Assembly (NCBI GenBank): GCA_050951505.1
Contig: JBMNJE010000009.1
Span: 1 to 64,000 of the forward strand
Reading direction: 5' to 3'
DNA from: DUOA01 sp012839095
GTDB taxonomy: Bacteria; Bacillota; Clostridia; Caldicoprobacterales; DTU083
DNA length: 64,000 bases
Shown here: piece by piece, positions 36,079 to 45,772 of the stretch
How positions within the stretch are numbered: the first letter of the stretch is position 1
Layout of the letters: every line of letters begins with the position of its first letter
Notes under the pieces: generated by a model
What the model was told of the DNA's origin: nothing
Seen by the model: the letters and a program-made list of their open reading frames with translations, nothing else
The model's database searches: none
Made by a program: the position numbers and the translations under genes

Positions 36079-36998
36079 AAGATTATAAGGATTATATGGA
36101 CAATTTGTCTGTTGATGAAACTTTACATGAGAAGATCATGTATAGGTTAACCCAAAGTTCTACTCGCCAACATATTGGAACAAACAATTTAAGAAAATAT
36201 ATATCTATGGCTGCATGTGCCACGGTAATGTTATTTTTCATTATAGGTATCTATCCGCATATGAACATATGGAATACAACACCAAATGGAAGCAATTCAA
36301 ATATACCAAATGCAGCAGGGGACCCTAATCCTCGTCAAGATAAATTAAACACTATAGAGCAAAGTAGCTCGGTATATCACGACGTTAATGCATCACAGCT
36401 GATTAGACAGATATCTTCGGCAAAAGTACCATTCGGATTTTTCTTTAATAACAAGTTAATAGCCCTGGTCAGAATTAATTCTGGCATTACGAACAACGGG
36501 GTGCGTTGGGAGGAACATAAATATACAAAGGATGATGTAGAATCAGCCTTACAAACTTCCGTAAAAAGCCCAAATCTCCCCGACGGCGATTACACGACAA
36601 ACCAGTATGTGTTAGTTGATGAGGCCACTGAGAATATTATTGCGTATCAGACGGTTTATTACTTTTTCAATAAAAACACATTGGAATTTCAAAATAGATT
36701 TAGTGTCTTTTATTTTGCGGAGCAGTACTTCAAATCAGATGCACTTGAGCATATGAAAAACGTTAGTATAACAAACGGAGAGATCAGTATAAGCGATTTT
36801 CCCGAGCCAGGCAATGTACATGTAAAGGTACCTCATGTGAGAAAACTCGTATATTTGGAGAATGGTATATCAGTTGTAGTCGAAGCAGAAGCTGATTTCG
36901 TACAGGAGGATGGTGTTGTTGATAAAGAAAAAAGCCTTGAGAGATATAAACAAACAGATAAGCAGCTTGTTGACATAATGAAATCATTAGTTGAATAA
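36075..36998 (+). CDS. Membrane-bound anti-sigma factor of the ECF pair
   Basis: 307 residues. A cytoplasmic N-terminal part (DNLSVDETLHEKIMYRLTQS) should bind the sigma factor. One membrane segment (about 42-62, MAACATVMLFFIIGIY) and an outer domain of about 240 residues (FGFFFNNKLIALVRINSG; YTTNQYVLVDEATENIIAYQ) would sense a signal. There is no zinc-binding HxxxCxxC motif. The role is taken mainly from the position and topology; the signal is unknown. A terminator follows at 37033. Confidence 0.8.
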   Translation: MKDYKDYMDNLSVDETLHEKIMYRLTQSSTRQHIGTNNLRKYISMAACATVMLFFIIGIYPHMNIWNTTPNGSNSNIPNAAGDPNPRQDKLNTIEQSSSVYHDVNASQLIRQISSAKVPFGFFFNNKLIALVRINSGITNNGVRWEEHKYTKDDVESALQTSVKSPNLPDGDYTTNQYVLVDEATENIIAYQTVYYFFNKNTLEFQNRFSVFYFAEQYFKSDALEHMKNVSITNGEISISDFPEPGNVHVKVPHVRKLVYLENGISVVVEAEADFVQEDGVVDKEKSLERYKQTDKQLVDIMKSLVE

Positions 36999-37032
36999 TC
37001 TTTTATCTTCCAGCATGAAACAAATAAAGACA

Positions 37033-37077
37033 AGGGCACCCTACGTTATGATCATTTCGTAGAGTGCCTTATTTTTT
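37033..37077 (+). terminator. Terminator of the ECF sigma/anti-sigma pair
   Basis: AAGGGCAC-C-CTACG pairs with CGTAG-A-GTGCCTT with one mismatch, followed by a run of six T. It also faces the end of the recombinase remnant on the minus strand. Confidence 0.8.
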
Positions 37078-37082
37078 CAAAC

Positions 37083-37325
37083 TTATTCCTCCACATCAAC
37101 CGTCAAGCCCGATTTAAATTCCACGGTAAATTTGTCCTCATAGATGGTGACCTTTTCAATCAGCCGTCGGACAAGTTGCTCATCATATTCGGTGAGAGCG
37201 GTGGGTTGCTTCTTTAGAAATGTGCTCATATCAGCAATGCGCTTTTTAAGTTCATCACGGTTGGCATTTTCAACCTGCAGCTTTTGCTTCTGATCGCGCA
37301 GGCTGTGTATTTGGTACAATGAAAA
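37083..37325 (-). pseudogene. Serine recombinase, C-terminal remnant
   Basis: About 80 residues: SLRDQKQKLQVENANRDELK, a helix, TEYDEQLVRRLIEKVTIYED and the end TVEFKSGLTVDVEE. It resembles the remnant at 29637-29987 and the C-termini of large serine recombinases. It is cut on its N-terminal side by the IS21 left end at about 37326. Confidence 0.72.
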
Positions 37326-37447
37326 CCGAGCGTTCCGGAACTTAAAAAACCCTGCATAAAATGGAAAAACTCCATTGCAAGCACCCCTAATTAATAATAC
37401 CCTTTTAGGTGACGAATCTAAAGGGGGTACATGAAAGGATGCTAACA

Positions 37448-38947
37448 ATGGAGCAAGTATATCGTATCAGAAACATGAAGAAGTTTGAAGGCAAAAGTTT
37501 AAGGAAAATATCTCAGATTACCGGACATAACTTCGAAACTGTCAAGAAGTATGTGGAGAAGGACGATTTTAATCAGACAATCCGCCCTAAGCAGAGACGG
37601 CAAAGCAAATTGTCTCCATATAGGAGCATAGTCACCGCATGGCTTATCAAAGACAAGCAAGCACCGCACAAACAGCAACACACTGCAAGAAGAGTGTATG
37701 ATCGATTGAAGGAACTGTATGGTGATGAATTTGATGCCAGTGAAAGGGCAGTTAGGAAATTTGTTGCAGATATCCGAAAGGAGTTACAAGTGAATACGGA
37801 CGGATTTCTTCCGCTGGAACATCCTCCGGGCGAAGCCCAGGCAGACTTTGGAGAGGCTCGGTTCATCGAGAACGGAATTACATATGACGGATACTACTTC
37901 AATATATCCTATCCTTACAGTAATGGCGGTCACATGCAGTTATTCAAAAGTGCAAACCAAGAATGTTTGCTGGAAGGCATGAAGGCAATTTTTGAACACA
38001 TAGGCGGTGTTCCGGCAGCTATTTGGTTTGACAACATGTCTACAGCTGTCAAGAAGGTCAAGGAATATGGGGAACGTGACTTAACCAAAGGATTTTTAAG
38101 ATTCATGATGCATTATGGTTTCCAGAGCAACTTTTGCAATCCTAACAGTGGTCATGAAAAGGGTTCAGTAGAAAACAAGGTCGGATATCATCGCCGGAAT
38201 ATGCTTGTTCCAATTCCTGAATTTAAGGATTTAAAGGAATACAACAAGGAACTCCTTTTAAAATGTGATCAGGACATGAATAGGATGCATTACAAGGGAT
38301 ACGGGATGATCAAGGATTTATTCATGGAAGATAAGCAGGAATTCTTCAAACTTCCAAAGGTCTCCTTTGAAGTATACCTGCACGAATTCGCTAAAGCCGA
38401 CAACTATGGGAAAGTTAAATTTGATGGCAGAACCTATTCGACTTCTCCCAGCATGGCCGGGCGACAGGTCATTGTTAAAGCCGGTGCCTATGATATTGAG
38501 ATACTTGATACAGATTGCAATCATATCATCGAGCACAGACGGCTTTATGGAGAGGAAAAGGAGTCAATGAACTGGATCCCCTACCTAGAACTTATGAGTA
38601 AAAGGCCTACAGCATTAAAATACACAGGGCTATACAATCAACTGCCGCAAATCCTTAAGGAATACCTGGACAAAAGTGACTATGAGGGGAAAAAGCAGGC
38701 TTTAAAGCTCTTTACAAAGATGACAGTAGCTGCAGGTTTTGACACCGCAATAGAATCATTTGAAGAAGGAATAAAATTAGGTGTCAGTGATCCGGATAGC
38801 ATCTGGGCGACATATTGCCGCTTAACTACCGGAACTTTACCGGAACCAGAACTACCTTTGCCTGATACAGTTCCGGAACTTAAGAAGTATACACCTGACT
38901 TCAAGATATATGACAAATTAATCGTTACCGGAGGGCTGCAGCAATGA
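37448..38947 (+). CDS. istA: IS21-family transposase IstA
   Basis: 499 residues with an N-terminal HTH (KSLRKISQITGHNFETVKKY), the rve DDE core (first Asp in GEAQADFGEARFIENG, second in IWFDNMSTAVKKV, Glu in GHEKGSVENKVGYHRRN) and a C-terminal barrel (GKVKFDGRTYSTSPSMAGRQ). I choose the ATG at 37448 with AAAGG upstream; in-frame ATG 37439 and a more distal start are less well placed. The stop overlaps the istB ATG (ATGA). Intact. Confidence 0.92.
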   Translation: MEQVYRIRNMKKFEGKSLRKISQITGHNFETVKKYVEKDDFNQTIRPKQRRQSKLSPYRSIVTAWLIKDKQAPHKQQHTARRVYDRLKELYGDEFDASERAVRKFVADIRKELQVNTDGFLPLEHPPGEAQADFGEARFIENGITYDGYYFNISYPYSNGGHMQLFKSANQECLLEGMKAIFEHIGGVPAAIWFDNMSTAVKKVKEYGERDLTKGFLRFMMHYGFQSNFCNPNSGHEKGSVENKVGYHRRNMLVPIPEFKDLKEYNKELLLKCDQDMNRMHYKGYGMIKDLFMEDKQEFFKLPKVSFEVYLHEFAKADNYGKVKFDGRTYSTSPSMAGRQVIVKAGAYDIEILDTDCNHIIEHRRLYGEEKESMNWIPYLELMSKRPTALKYTGLYNQLPQILKEYLDKSDYEGKKQALKLFTKMTVAAGFDTAIESFEEGIKLGVSDPDSIWATYCRLTTGTLPEPELPLPDTVPELKKYTPDFKIYDKLIVTGGLQQ

Positions 38948-39674
38948 ATTCAGATGCGTTGATTAGGCAGTATTGCAAGGAACTCCGGTTTGGGAAGAAT
39001 ATTTACGAGAACTATTCAAAGATTAGTGCAACCGATTATGCTGATTTTCTGGCACAGCTTTTAAAGATGGAGATAGAGCATCGGGAGCTTGTTAGGAAAA
39101 ACAGGAACCTAAAATTTGCAGGTTTTGATGTCATCAAGACCTTTGAAGACTATGAATTTGAGGATATTCAGATACCAAAATCTATCAGCATTGAAGAATT
39201 AAAGACCGGGGCTTTTATTGACAAGCTTGAAAACCTGATTCTTTATGGGCCAGTAGGAACCGGAAAGAGCCATATGGCTACGGCTATCGGTGTTGCAGCT
39301 TGTTCCAGGGGAAGAAGGTAAAGTTCTATCGAACAGCAGCATTAGTTAACCTTTTAAGTGAGGCAAAGGCCAAAGGGGAATTACAGCGGTTTATGAAACA
39401 ATTGAGAAAAACTGATCTGCTTATCTGTGACGAATGGGGATATGTTCCCTTTGAGAAAGATGGATCACAGCTGCTGTTTCAGGTCATTTCCGAATGCTAT
39501 GAGAAAAGGAGCGTGATAATCACAACAAACCTGGAATTCAGTAAATGGAACGGCATCTTCTATGATGAAAAGCTGACAAGTGCAATTATTGATAGGTTGG
39601 TTCATCACAGCCATTTGCTGGTTTTTCAGGGACAAAGCTATAGGCTGACTCATTCTACCATGAAATCCCAATAA
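38944..39674 (+). CDS. istB: IS21 helper ATPase IstB, one frameshift
   Basis: The first frame carries Walker A in LYGPVGTGKSHMATAIG and breaks at TGTTCCAGGGG (about 39301-39311). The next frame continues with KKVKFYRTAALVNLLSEAKA, Walker B in LLICDEWGYVPF and SVIITTNLEFSKWNGIF. One more C would join them; 731 nt fits one deletion and gives 243 residues, the usual IstB size. Both ATP motifs are intact, so it may be a working gene with a read error. Confidence 0.88.
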
Positions 39675-39718
39675 TGGGACAGGGGTGCTCGGAAAATTAA
39701 GTTCCGCACTGCTCGGAT

Positions 39719-40066
39719 TTATACTTGCCAAAAACATTCTTTTCTCTTCAGCTTCTTTTCCAGCTTTGCACCCTCTATCAAATATGATAATTCTTTTACA
39801 TCAAGATTCATGACAGCCTCTTCACCAACCTCAGGCCAATGAAACCGCCCGCGTTCCAAGCGTTTGAAATACAGCCAAAATCCATCACCATCCCATTCCA
39901 GGATCTTTATCCTGTTCCGGTTTCGGTTGCAGAATACAAATATGGCTTCCATAAATGGATCAAGGGAAAAGGACTCTTTTACCAGTATCATCAGGCCATT
40001 TATGGATTTTCTCATGTCCGTTGGTCCACAGCATATATATACAGGCTTTGAATTAAATTTTATCAT
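39719..40066 (-). CDS. tnpB: IS66 accessory protein TnpB
   Basis: 115 residues: KPVYICCGPTDMRKSINGLM, FVFCNRNRNRIKILEWDGDG and FWLYFKRLERGRFHWP are the hallmarks of IS66 Orf2. IS66 needs TnpA, TnpB and the TnpC transposase. Here tnpC is missing beyond 39719, where the IS21 begins, so the element is dead. The start overlaps the end of tnpA (ATGA-type). Confidence 0.92.
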   Translation of the reverse strand: MIKFNSKPVYICCGPTDMRKSINGLMILVKESFSLDPFMEAIFVFCNRNRNRIKILEWDGDGFWLYFKRLERGRFHWPEVGEEAVMNLDVKELSYLIEGAKLEKKLKRKECFWQV

Positions 40067-40416
40067 AGTGACCTCAGTACGCTGCAGATGCTCTTTAATA
40101 GCTCGAGATCCGTATTGCTTTTCACTGTTATTTGGCAGCCATTTATCTCAATCAATATGCTGCCATCTGCATATTGGGGCTTTACCGGACCTAACCTGAC
40201 CCACCCTCCAGGCACAATCCCTTTGGATTGCTCCGCTTCTGTTAGATCCTTGCAGGCTGCTTCCCGCAGTTTTCGCTGCCAGTAAAAATATGCGTTTTTA
40301 TTTACTCCTTCCTCTGCACAAAAATCCTTAACACTTTTGCCGCTTTCTTTACGGGCTTGAATTATTTGTGCCCATTGACTCAACCGGTATTCTTTTGCCA
40401 TCTTTCGTGTGTCCAT
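40063..40416 (-). CDS. tnpA: IS66 accessory protein TnpA
   Basis: 117 residues. An N-terminal HTH-like part (LSQWAQIIQARKESGKSVKD, FCAEEGVNKNAYFYWQRKLR) and a C-terminal strand region (ILIEINGCQITVKSNTDLEL) match IS66 Orf1. It is the first gene of the broken IS66. Upstream, at 40440-40470, AAACTTTTTCAAGTTTTTCAACTTG may be part of the left end. Confidence 0.85.
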   Translation of the reverse strand: MDTRKMAKEYRLSQWAQIIQARKESGKSVKDFCAEEGVNKNAYFYWQRKLREAACKDLTEAEQSKGIVPGGWVRLGPVKPQYADGSILIEINGCQITVKSNTDLELLKSICSVLRSL

Positions 40417-40566
40417 GCTATCACTCCACTCTGATTGAAAAACTTTACAAACTTTTTCAAGTTTTTCAACTTGTTTGTTGTGATTGTACTATAATATACT
40501 TATACATTCCATGTACCGGTCTATTTGACGCTTACCTTTGTAAGTGACTTTTCTTAATTTGAATCT

Positions 40567-42150
40567 TTAGCTCAGAAATCGTCTTCTTAATACTCCGGGA
40601 GCAGGCAAGGCCTTAACTGCCCACAGGCAGAGCATGAACAGGAGGAAGCCGGTTAAGGCTGAAATTATAAGACTCAGCAATACAGGTGCCTGAATTACCG
40701 TCAGTGCTTTATAGACAGCGGCAGTTGTAAACCCCATAAGCAGGGCTGCAAAGCCCGGCTTTAATATCCAGTCGGCAAGCTTAAAGGACATCCGAGTGGC
40801 TTTAAGTACAGCGGTCATGTTGGCAGCAGAAACCACCATGCTGGCAGCAGTAAAGCCGATTATTACTCCCCAGATGCGGATGGCAGGGTTAGCAAGAAGA
40901 AAATAGGTACAAAGCAGCTGTATGGTGCTGCCTGCCATAAAGTGCATTGCTGCTCTTACCTGCCTGCCCAGTCCGTTCAAAATACCGCTGCAGGTATGCT
41001 GCAGGGCAAGAAAGAGCAGGGACCAGGAGGCGGGGATAAGAAATGTACCTGCCAGGGGCTGCTTATACAGGAGGGTGCCTATGGGTCTGCCAAGGGAGGT
41101 CAGCAGTGCAATGGAGGGGAAGGCAATGTAACAGGTAAGCCGGATAGCCTTGTCTGTTTTGTTCTGTATATCTTTCCACCTTTTCATGGCCAGGCTTTCT
41201 GACAGATTGGGAATGATGACAACTGTCAGGGCATTGGTGATGGTAAAGGGCAGAAACATCAGGGGCATTACCATGCCGAAGAGAATACCGAAAAGGCCCA
41301 CAGCTTCATCCCTCAGCATGCCGCTGGCAACAAGTCTTTGCGGTATCAGGACTGAATTGGCTGCAGACATGAGAGAATTAATCAGCCTGGTTGAGGTTAT
41401 GGGCAGAGCTATTGCCGCAATGGCAGCTGCCGTCTCTCTCAGACTGCCTGCAGTATGCAGGCAGTCTGCAAGGGAGCTGCGGGCAGCCTGATACTTAATG
41501 AGCAGTTCTTTTTTGAACCTGTAGTATCGGGTATGAAGAAATAACAGGCTGGATAGTTCCCCAATTACGGTTCCCAGCATGACCAGCATGGCAGCCAGTG
41601 AATAATTATCCCCCGGCGCCAACCAGAAAATCAGACTGACAGAAACTGTCATCCGCATCAATTGTTCGATAATTTCCGCCAGCGCAGGAGGATGAATATG
41701 CTTTCCGCCGTAGAAAAAGCCTTTCAGAGTTGCCCCAAGCCCGATTAGGATAACATTGGGAAACAGTATGAAAAGAGCTCCCTTTGTTCTCATATCTTTT
41801 ATGACTGATCCTGCAATGAAATTCAGATTGAAAAGTCCTGCCAGTGTCAGTGCTGTGGAAACAGCAGTAACCATTAATAGAGCCGTGGTTATTATTCTGC
41901 GCATCCCCGGTATATCCTGTCTGACATTTTTCTCAGATATCAGGCGGGAAACAGCAATGGGAATACCGGCAACAGTCAGGGTAATTGCAATCTGAAAGAC
42001 GGGATATACCAGCTGAACCAATCCCATGCCCTGAGGACCGATCATTCTGCTTAATATTACCCGGTAAACAAAGCCCAGCAGGCGGACAGTGAAATTGGCC
42101 AGTGACAGGATCATGGTTCCATACAGCAGTGATTTGGTGTTTATTTTCAA
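40567..42150 (-). CDS. spoVB: SpoVB/MurJ-like lipid flippase
   Basis: A 527-residue membrane protein of the MOP superfamily with about 14 hydrophobic segments. The N-terminus (LANFTVRLLGFVYRVILSRM, IGPQGMGLVQLVYPVFQ) is the signature of SpoVB-type proteins of spore formers. SpoVB is needed for spore cortex and probably moves lipid-linked precursors across the membrane. The start is an ATG at 42150. It stands alone on the minus strand next to argB and marks the right edge of the accessory region. Confidence 0.85.
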   Translation of the reverse strand: MKINTKSLLYGTMILSLANFTVRLLGFVYRVILSRMIGPQGMGLVQLVYPVFQIAITLTVAGIPIAVSRLISEKNVRQDIPGMRRIITTALLMVTAVSTALTLAGLFNLNFIAGSVIKDMRTKGALFILFPNVILIGLGATLKGFFYGGKHIHPPALAEIIEQLMRMTVSVSLIFWLAPGDNYSLAAMLVMLGTVIGELSSLLFLHTRYYRFKKELLIKYQAARSSLADCLHTAGSLRETAAAIAAIALPITSTRLINSLMSAANSVLIPQRLVASGMLRDEAVGLFGILFGMVMPLMFLPFTITNALTVVIIPNLSESLAMKRWKDIQNKTDKAIRLTCYIAFPSIALLTSLGRPIGTLLYKQPLAGTFLIPASWSLLFLALQHTCSGILNGLGRQVRAAMHFMAGSTIQLLCTYFLLANPAIRIWGVIIGFTAASMVVSAANMTAVLKATRMSFKLADWILKPGFAALLMGFTTAAVYKALTVIQAPVLLSLIISALTGFLLFMLCLWAVKALPAPGVLRRRFLS

Positions 42151-42241
42151 GAAAACCGCCTCCGAAACCGGTGGAAATGGATTGCTATTTACAGTCTATT
42201 CCCACAGACAGGCTGTTAGAAGCGGTTTTTTGTTTGCAGGC

Positions 42242-43105
42242 TCAGGCAGTAACCATGGTGCCTATTCCTACATCAGTAAAGATTTCCAGCAGGATGGGGT
42301 GGGGGATGGTGCCGTTTAGGATATGGGTGCGGTTAACACCTTTTTCAATTGCTTTGATGCAGCCATTAACTTTGGGTATCATGCCGCCGCTTATGATGCC
42401 CTTTTTCATTAAGTCACGGACTTCCCCGGCTGAAATGGAGGAGATGAGGGAGTCAGGGTTATCCGGCTCCCTGCGGATGCCGTCAATGTCGGTAAGGAAT
42501 ATCAGCTTTTCAGCCTTCATGGCTGCCGCAATTTCACCGGCGGCAGTATCCGCATTTATATTGTAGGTAATACCGTTTTTGTCCGTTCCGATGGGCGCTA
42601 CAACCGGTATGTATTCATCGGCAGCCAGAAGCTCCAGCGTTTTGCTGTTGACATAGGTAATGCTGCCGACCAGACCCAGATCAACACCGTCCAGGGGCTG
42701 CATTTTTTCCACCTGGAGCAGGCCGCCGTCCATGCCGCAAAGGCCGATGGCCTTTCCTCCCAGACTGTTGAGCCGGCCGACAATATCCTTGTTGATTTTG
42801 CCTGTCAGCACCATCTGCACCACCTCCATGGCAGTCTGGTCTGTTATTCGGAGCCCATTGTGGAACCGGCTTTCGAGTCCCATGATGTCAAGCAGCCGGT
42901 TGATCTCCGGACCGCCTCCGTGCACAACAATTGGGTTTACCCCTACATATTTAAGCAGAATGATATCCTGCATGATGGTCTGTACCTGTCCGGACCCGAT
43001 CATGGCATTTCCGCCGTATTTTATAACTACGGTTTTTCCGTTCAGCTTCTGTATATAAGGTAATGCTTCGATCAGTATGTTTGCCTTGCTGACCAGCTTA
43101 TCCAT
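42242..43105 (-). CDS. argB: Acetylglutamate kinase
   Basis: 287 residues, full length. The amino-acid kinase fold shows VVIKYGGNAM (phosphate-binding Lys and GG), VVHGGGPEINRLLD, GLCGMDGGLLQV, NINADTAAGEIAAAMKAEKL, LTDIDGI and the end GGMIPKVNGCIKAI, all standard ArgB features. It phosphorylates N-acetylglutamate in arginine synthesis. No other arg gene lies near it. The start ATG at 43105 has GAAGGAG upstream. There is no clear ARG box that I can call. Confidence 0.95.
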   Translation of the reverse strand: MDKLVSKANILIEALPYIQKLNGKTVVIKYGGNAMIGSGQVQTIMQDIILLKYVGVNPIVVHGGGPEINRLLDIMGLESRFHNGLRITDQTAMEVVQMVLTGKINKDIVGRLNSLGGKAIGLCGMDGGLLQVEKMQPLDGVDLGLVGSITYVNSKTLELLAADEYIPVVAPIGTDKNGITYNINADTAAGEIAAAMKAEKLIFLTDIDGIRREPDNPDSLISSISAGEVRDLMKKGIISGGMIPKVNGCIKAIEKGVNRTHILNGTIPHPILLEIFTDVGIGTMVTA

Positions 43106-43412
43106 CCCATATCAGCTCCTTCCTGCATTTTTCATAATTATACATTACAATTAATAAATATACAATAATAATTTTCTGAAGCTGGACATATTATTTTATA
43201 GGAGCATAAAGAAGTAGAATTTATTACCAGATTTGCCTTATTCAAGTATAACTTCTATGCACTGTTTGAAAAACTTGTCGAGCATTTTTGTTAATAATAG
43301 CTATAGCTATATTTTGCTTGTACCGCTATAATTAGAATTGTATTAACGGTTATCCCAAATACATTAAGTTTTGCATCAGCAGGTGCAAAAATCATTTTAT
43401 GGAGGGGTTTTA

Positions 43413-44528
43413 ATGGCAAGTGTTACGCTAAAAGGCATGTACAAAGTATATGAAGGCGGTGTTACTGCTGTCAGTGACTTCAACCTGGACATTGAAGATA
43501 AAGAATTCATCGTATTGGTAGGGCCTTCCGGCTGCGGAAAATCAACTACCCTGAGAATGGTTGCAGGTCTGGAGGAAATTACCGAGGGCGAACTCTATAT
43601 TGGCGACAAGCTGATGAATGATGTCGCTCCCAAGGACAGGGACATCGCTATGGTTTTCCAGAACTACGCGCTCTATCCCCATATGACAGTTTATGACAAC
43701 ATGGCATTCGGCCTGAAACTGAGGAAGACACCAAAAGCAGAAATAGATCGCCGCGTAAAGGAAGCAGCCAAAATCCTCGACATTGAACACTTACTCAACA
43801 GAAAGCCGAAAGCATTGTCCGGCGGTCAGAGGCAGAGGGTTGCGCTTGGACGTGCTATCGTTCGTGAGCCCAAAGTGTTCCTGATGGACGAACCGCTGTC
43901 CAACCTGGATGCAAAACTCAGAGTTCAGATGAGAACCGAGATCACCAAGCTTCATAACAGGCTGCAGACAACATTTATCTATGTTACACACGACCAGACC
44001 GAAGCTATGACAATGGGTACCCGTATTGTTGTTATGAAGGACGGTTTCATCCAGCAGGTAGATTCTCCCCAGAATCTGTACGACTATCCGGTTAACCTGT
44101 TTGTAGCCGGCTTTATCGGAAGCCCGCAGATGAACTTCATCCCGGTTACCCTTGTACAGGAAGGCGGCGATGTATTTGCCGTATTTGAGGACAGCAGGGT
44201 TAAGATTCCGGAAGGCAAAATTAAAAAGCTGAAGGATCCTTCCTATATCGGCAAGGAAGTAATTATGGGCGTTCGTCCGGAAGACCTTCACGACGAGGAG
44301 ATCTTCCTGCAGAGTGCAGTAGACAGCACCGTCAAGGCCTACGTAGAAGTAGTGGAGCTGATGGGTTCAGAAACTTACCTCTATCTGAATGTAGATGGCA
44401 ACAATATTACTGCCAGGGTTGACCCAAGATCCACGGCCAGAACCGGTGACACCATCAAGATTGCAATGGATCCCAACAGGCTGCACTTCTTTGACAAAGA
44501 AACCGAAGAATCACTGTTGGTTCGATAA
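43413..44528 (+). CDS. ugpC: Sugar ABC transporter ATP-binding protein, UgpC/MsmK type
   Basis: 371 residues. The nucleotide-binding domain has Walker A GPSGCGKST, Q-loop VFQNYALYPHMTV, signature LSGGQRQRVALGRAI, Walker B VFLMDEPLSNLDAK and the H-loop THDQTEA. A C-terminal OB-fold/TOBE region follows (about 240-370; VIMGVRPEDLHDEE). Such ATPases serve several carbohydrate importers. No permease is next to it, so it may be shared. I choose the ATG at 43413 with GGAGGGG; an in-frame start at 43371 lacks a site. A terminator follows. Confidence 0.95.
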   Translation: MASVTLKGMYKVYEGGVTAVSDFNLDIEDKEFIVLVGPSGCGKSTTLRMVAGLEEITEGELYIGDKLMNDVAPKDRDIAMVFQNYALYPHMTVYDNMAFGLKLRKTPKAEIDRRVKEAAKILDIEHLLNRKPKALSGGQRQRVALGRAIVREPKVFLMDEPLSNLDAKLRVQMRTEITKLHNRLQTTFIYVTHDQTEAMTMGTRIVVMKDGFIQQVDSPQNLYDYPVNLFVAGFIGSPQMNFIPVTLVQEGGDVFAVFEDSRVKIPEGKIKKLKDPSYIGKEVIMGVRPEDLHDEEIFLQSAVDSTVKAYVEVVELMGSETYLYLNVDGNNITARVDPRSTARTGDTIKIAMDPNRLHFFDKETEESLLVR

Positions 44529-44564
44529 ATATTTCTTACATTAAGAAGGATTTTTGTCAGCAAG

Positions 44565-44604
44565 GCAGAAATATTAGTCCTATGGGATAATATTTCTGCT
44601 TTTT
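44565..44604 (+). terminator. Terminator of the sugar ATPase gene
   Basis: A perfect 12-bp stem GCAGAAATATTA/TAATATTTCTGC with an 11-nt loop is followed by TTTTTG and more T. Confidence 0.88.
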
Positions 44605-44686
44605 GTTTTGATTTTTTTAAGATGGATGATTTTTCTTCTATTAAAGGAAGAATATATTCTGTATACTAAAAAGAGTAGGTGATCAT

Positions 44687-45769
44687 ATGCTGATGGAAAA
44701 AAGAATGCAAAAAATTCTGGATAATATGGTAAAGAGCATCCAGGTAGAGACGGATATCCTGGATTCCAACGGGATGATTGTGGCCAGCAGCGACAAATCC
44801 CGAATTGGCGGAATAAGTCCCATAGTCAGAAGCTTTTCAGGGGAAGATGAAAAAGCCATTTTTATTGACAGCAATCGGACCTATATGAAATTCGTTGCTG
44901 ACAAGACCATGACCTATTTCCTGTCCATGGAAGGCACCAATCGGGTCATCCGTAATTACTGCCTCTTGCTGGTTTCCCTGATGGAGGCCAAACTGAAGAA
45001 TTCCCTTCAGAAGCTGGACAAGGAGGAAGTGATGCGCCGCATCCTTCTCAATCAGCTGGAAGAGTTGGAACTGCAGGAGCTGGTTCGTGATTACAAGTTT
45101 GATCTGGGGATGTTCCGCTGCGTCTATATAATAAGGACCAGGGGTATGGAAGCCGATACCATATATAAAATGCTGCTGAAGGCTTTCCCGAGAAACCAGG
45201 GGGATACTCTGGTCATGGTTGACGGCATGACTGTTTCACTTGTCAAGGCTGTAACCCGGGAAATGGAAGAAGATGATCTCTTGCAGCTGGCGGCAGCCAT
45301 TGACGAAACCATTGAGAATGAAACTTCCATCAAAGCCTATATAGGCATCGGCGGTGTCAAGGAAAATCTTTTTCAGCTCAAGGATTCATATGATGAGGCC
45401 TCCAAGGCAATTGAAGTCGGAAGGATATACAACACCAGCAACCGGGTCTACATGTACAGCACCTTGCTGCTGGAGCGTTTTCTTTCCGAAGTTCCCCTGA
45501 ATTTATGCGAAAGGTACAGCAAGGTTTTGTTCGTTAAGGAGTACAAAAAGCTTCTGACGGATGAGATGATCACCACAATAGAGAAGTTTTTTGAACACAG
45601 CCTGAACCTCAGTGAAACTGCACGGCAGCTGTTTATCCATCGAAACACCCTGGTTTACCGGCTGGACAAGATACAAAAGGTCATGGGGCTGGATCTGCGG
45701 AACTTTCATGATGCCGTAACTTTCAAAATAATGATGATGCTGATGGACAGGTATACTTGGGAGGTTTAA
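44687..45769 (+). CDS. CdaR/PucR-family transcriptional regulator
   Basis: 360 residues. The N-terminal sugar-diacid-recognition-like domain (about 1-130; VETDILDSNGMIVASSDKSR) precedes a GGDEF-like middle (IKAYIGIGGVKENLFQLKDS) and a C-terminal PucR HTH (about 300-355; LNLSETARQLFIHRNTLVYR, LDKIQKVMGLDLR). It probably senses a carboxylic sugar derivative and controls a transport or catabolic gene, perhaps the adjacent ATPase; that is inference. It ends 3 bases before ftsE and may share its transcript. Confidence 0.85.
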   Translation: MLMEKRMQKILDNMVKSIQVETDILDSNGMIVASSDKSRIGGISPIVRSFSGEDEKAIFIDSNRTYMKFVADKTMTYFLSMEGTNRVIRNYCLLLVSLMEAKLKNSLQKLDKEEVMRRILLNQLEELELQELVRDYKFDLGMFRCVYIIRTRGMEADTIYKMLLKAFPRNQGDTLVMVDGMTVSLVKAVTREMEEDDLLQLAAAIDETIENETSIKAYIGIGGVKENLFQLKDSYDEASKAIEVGRIYNTSNRVYMYSTLLLERFLSEVPLNLCERYSKVLFVKEYKKLLTDEMITTIEKFFEHSLNLSETARQLFIHRNTLVYRLDKIQKVMGLDLRNFHDAVTFKIMMMLMDRYTWEV

Positions 45770-45772
45770 CAT

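Larger units (their letters stand above)
37326..39717. mobile_element. IS21-family insertion sequence
   Basis: The ends share CCGAGC-GT-CGGAACTTAA in inverted form (37326 onward, and complement ending at about 39716), with a second shared block AGCACCCCT further in. istA and istB lie between. The IS is complete in structure, but istB has a frameshift. It lies between a recombinase remnant and an IS66 remnant. I see no clear target duplication. Confidence 0.8.

Noticed and set aside
44687..45769. A diguanylate cyclase from the GGDEF-like middle part
   Set aside because: No GG(D/E)EF active-site motif; the C-terminal PucR-type HTH shows a transcription regulator.
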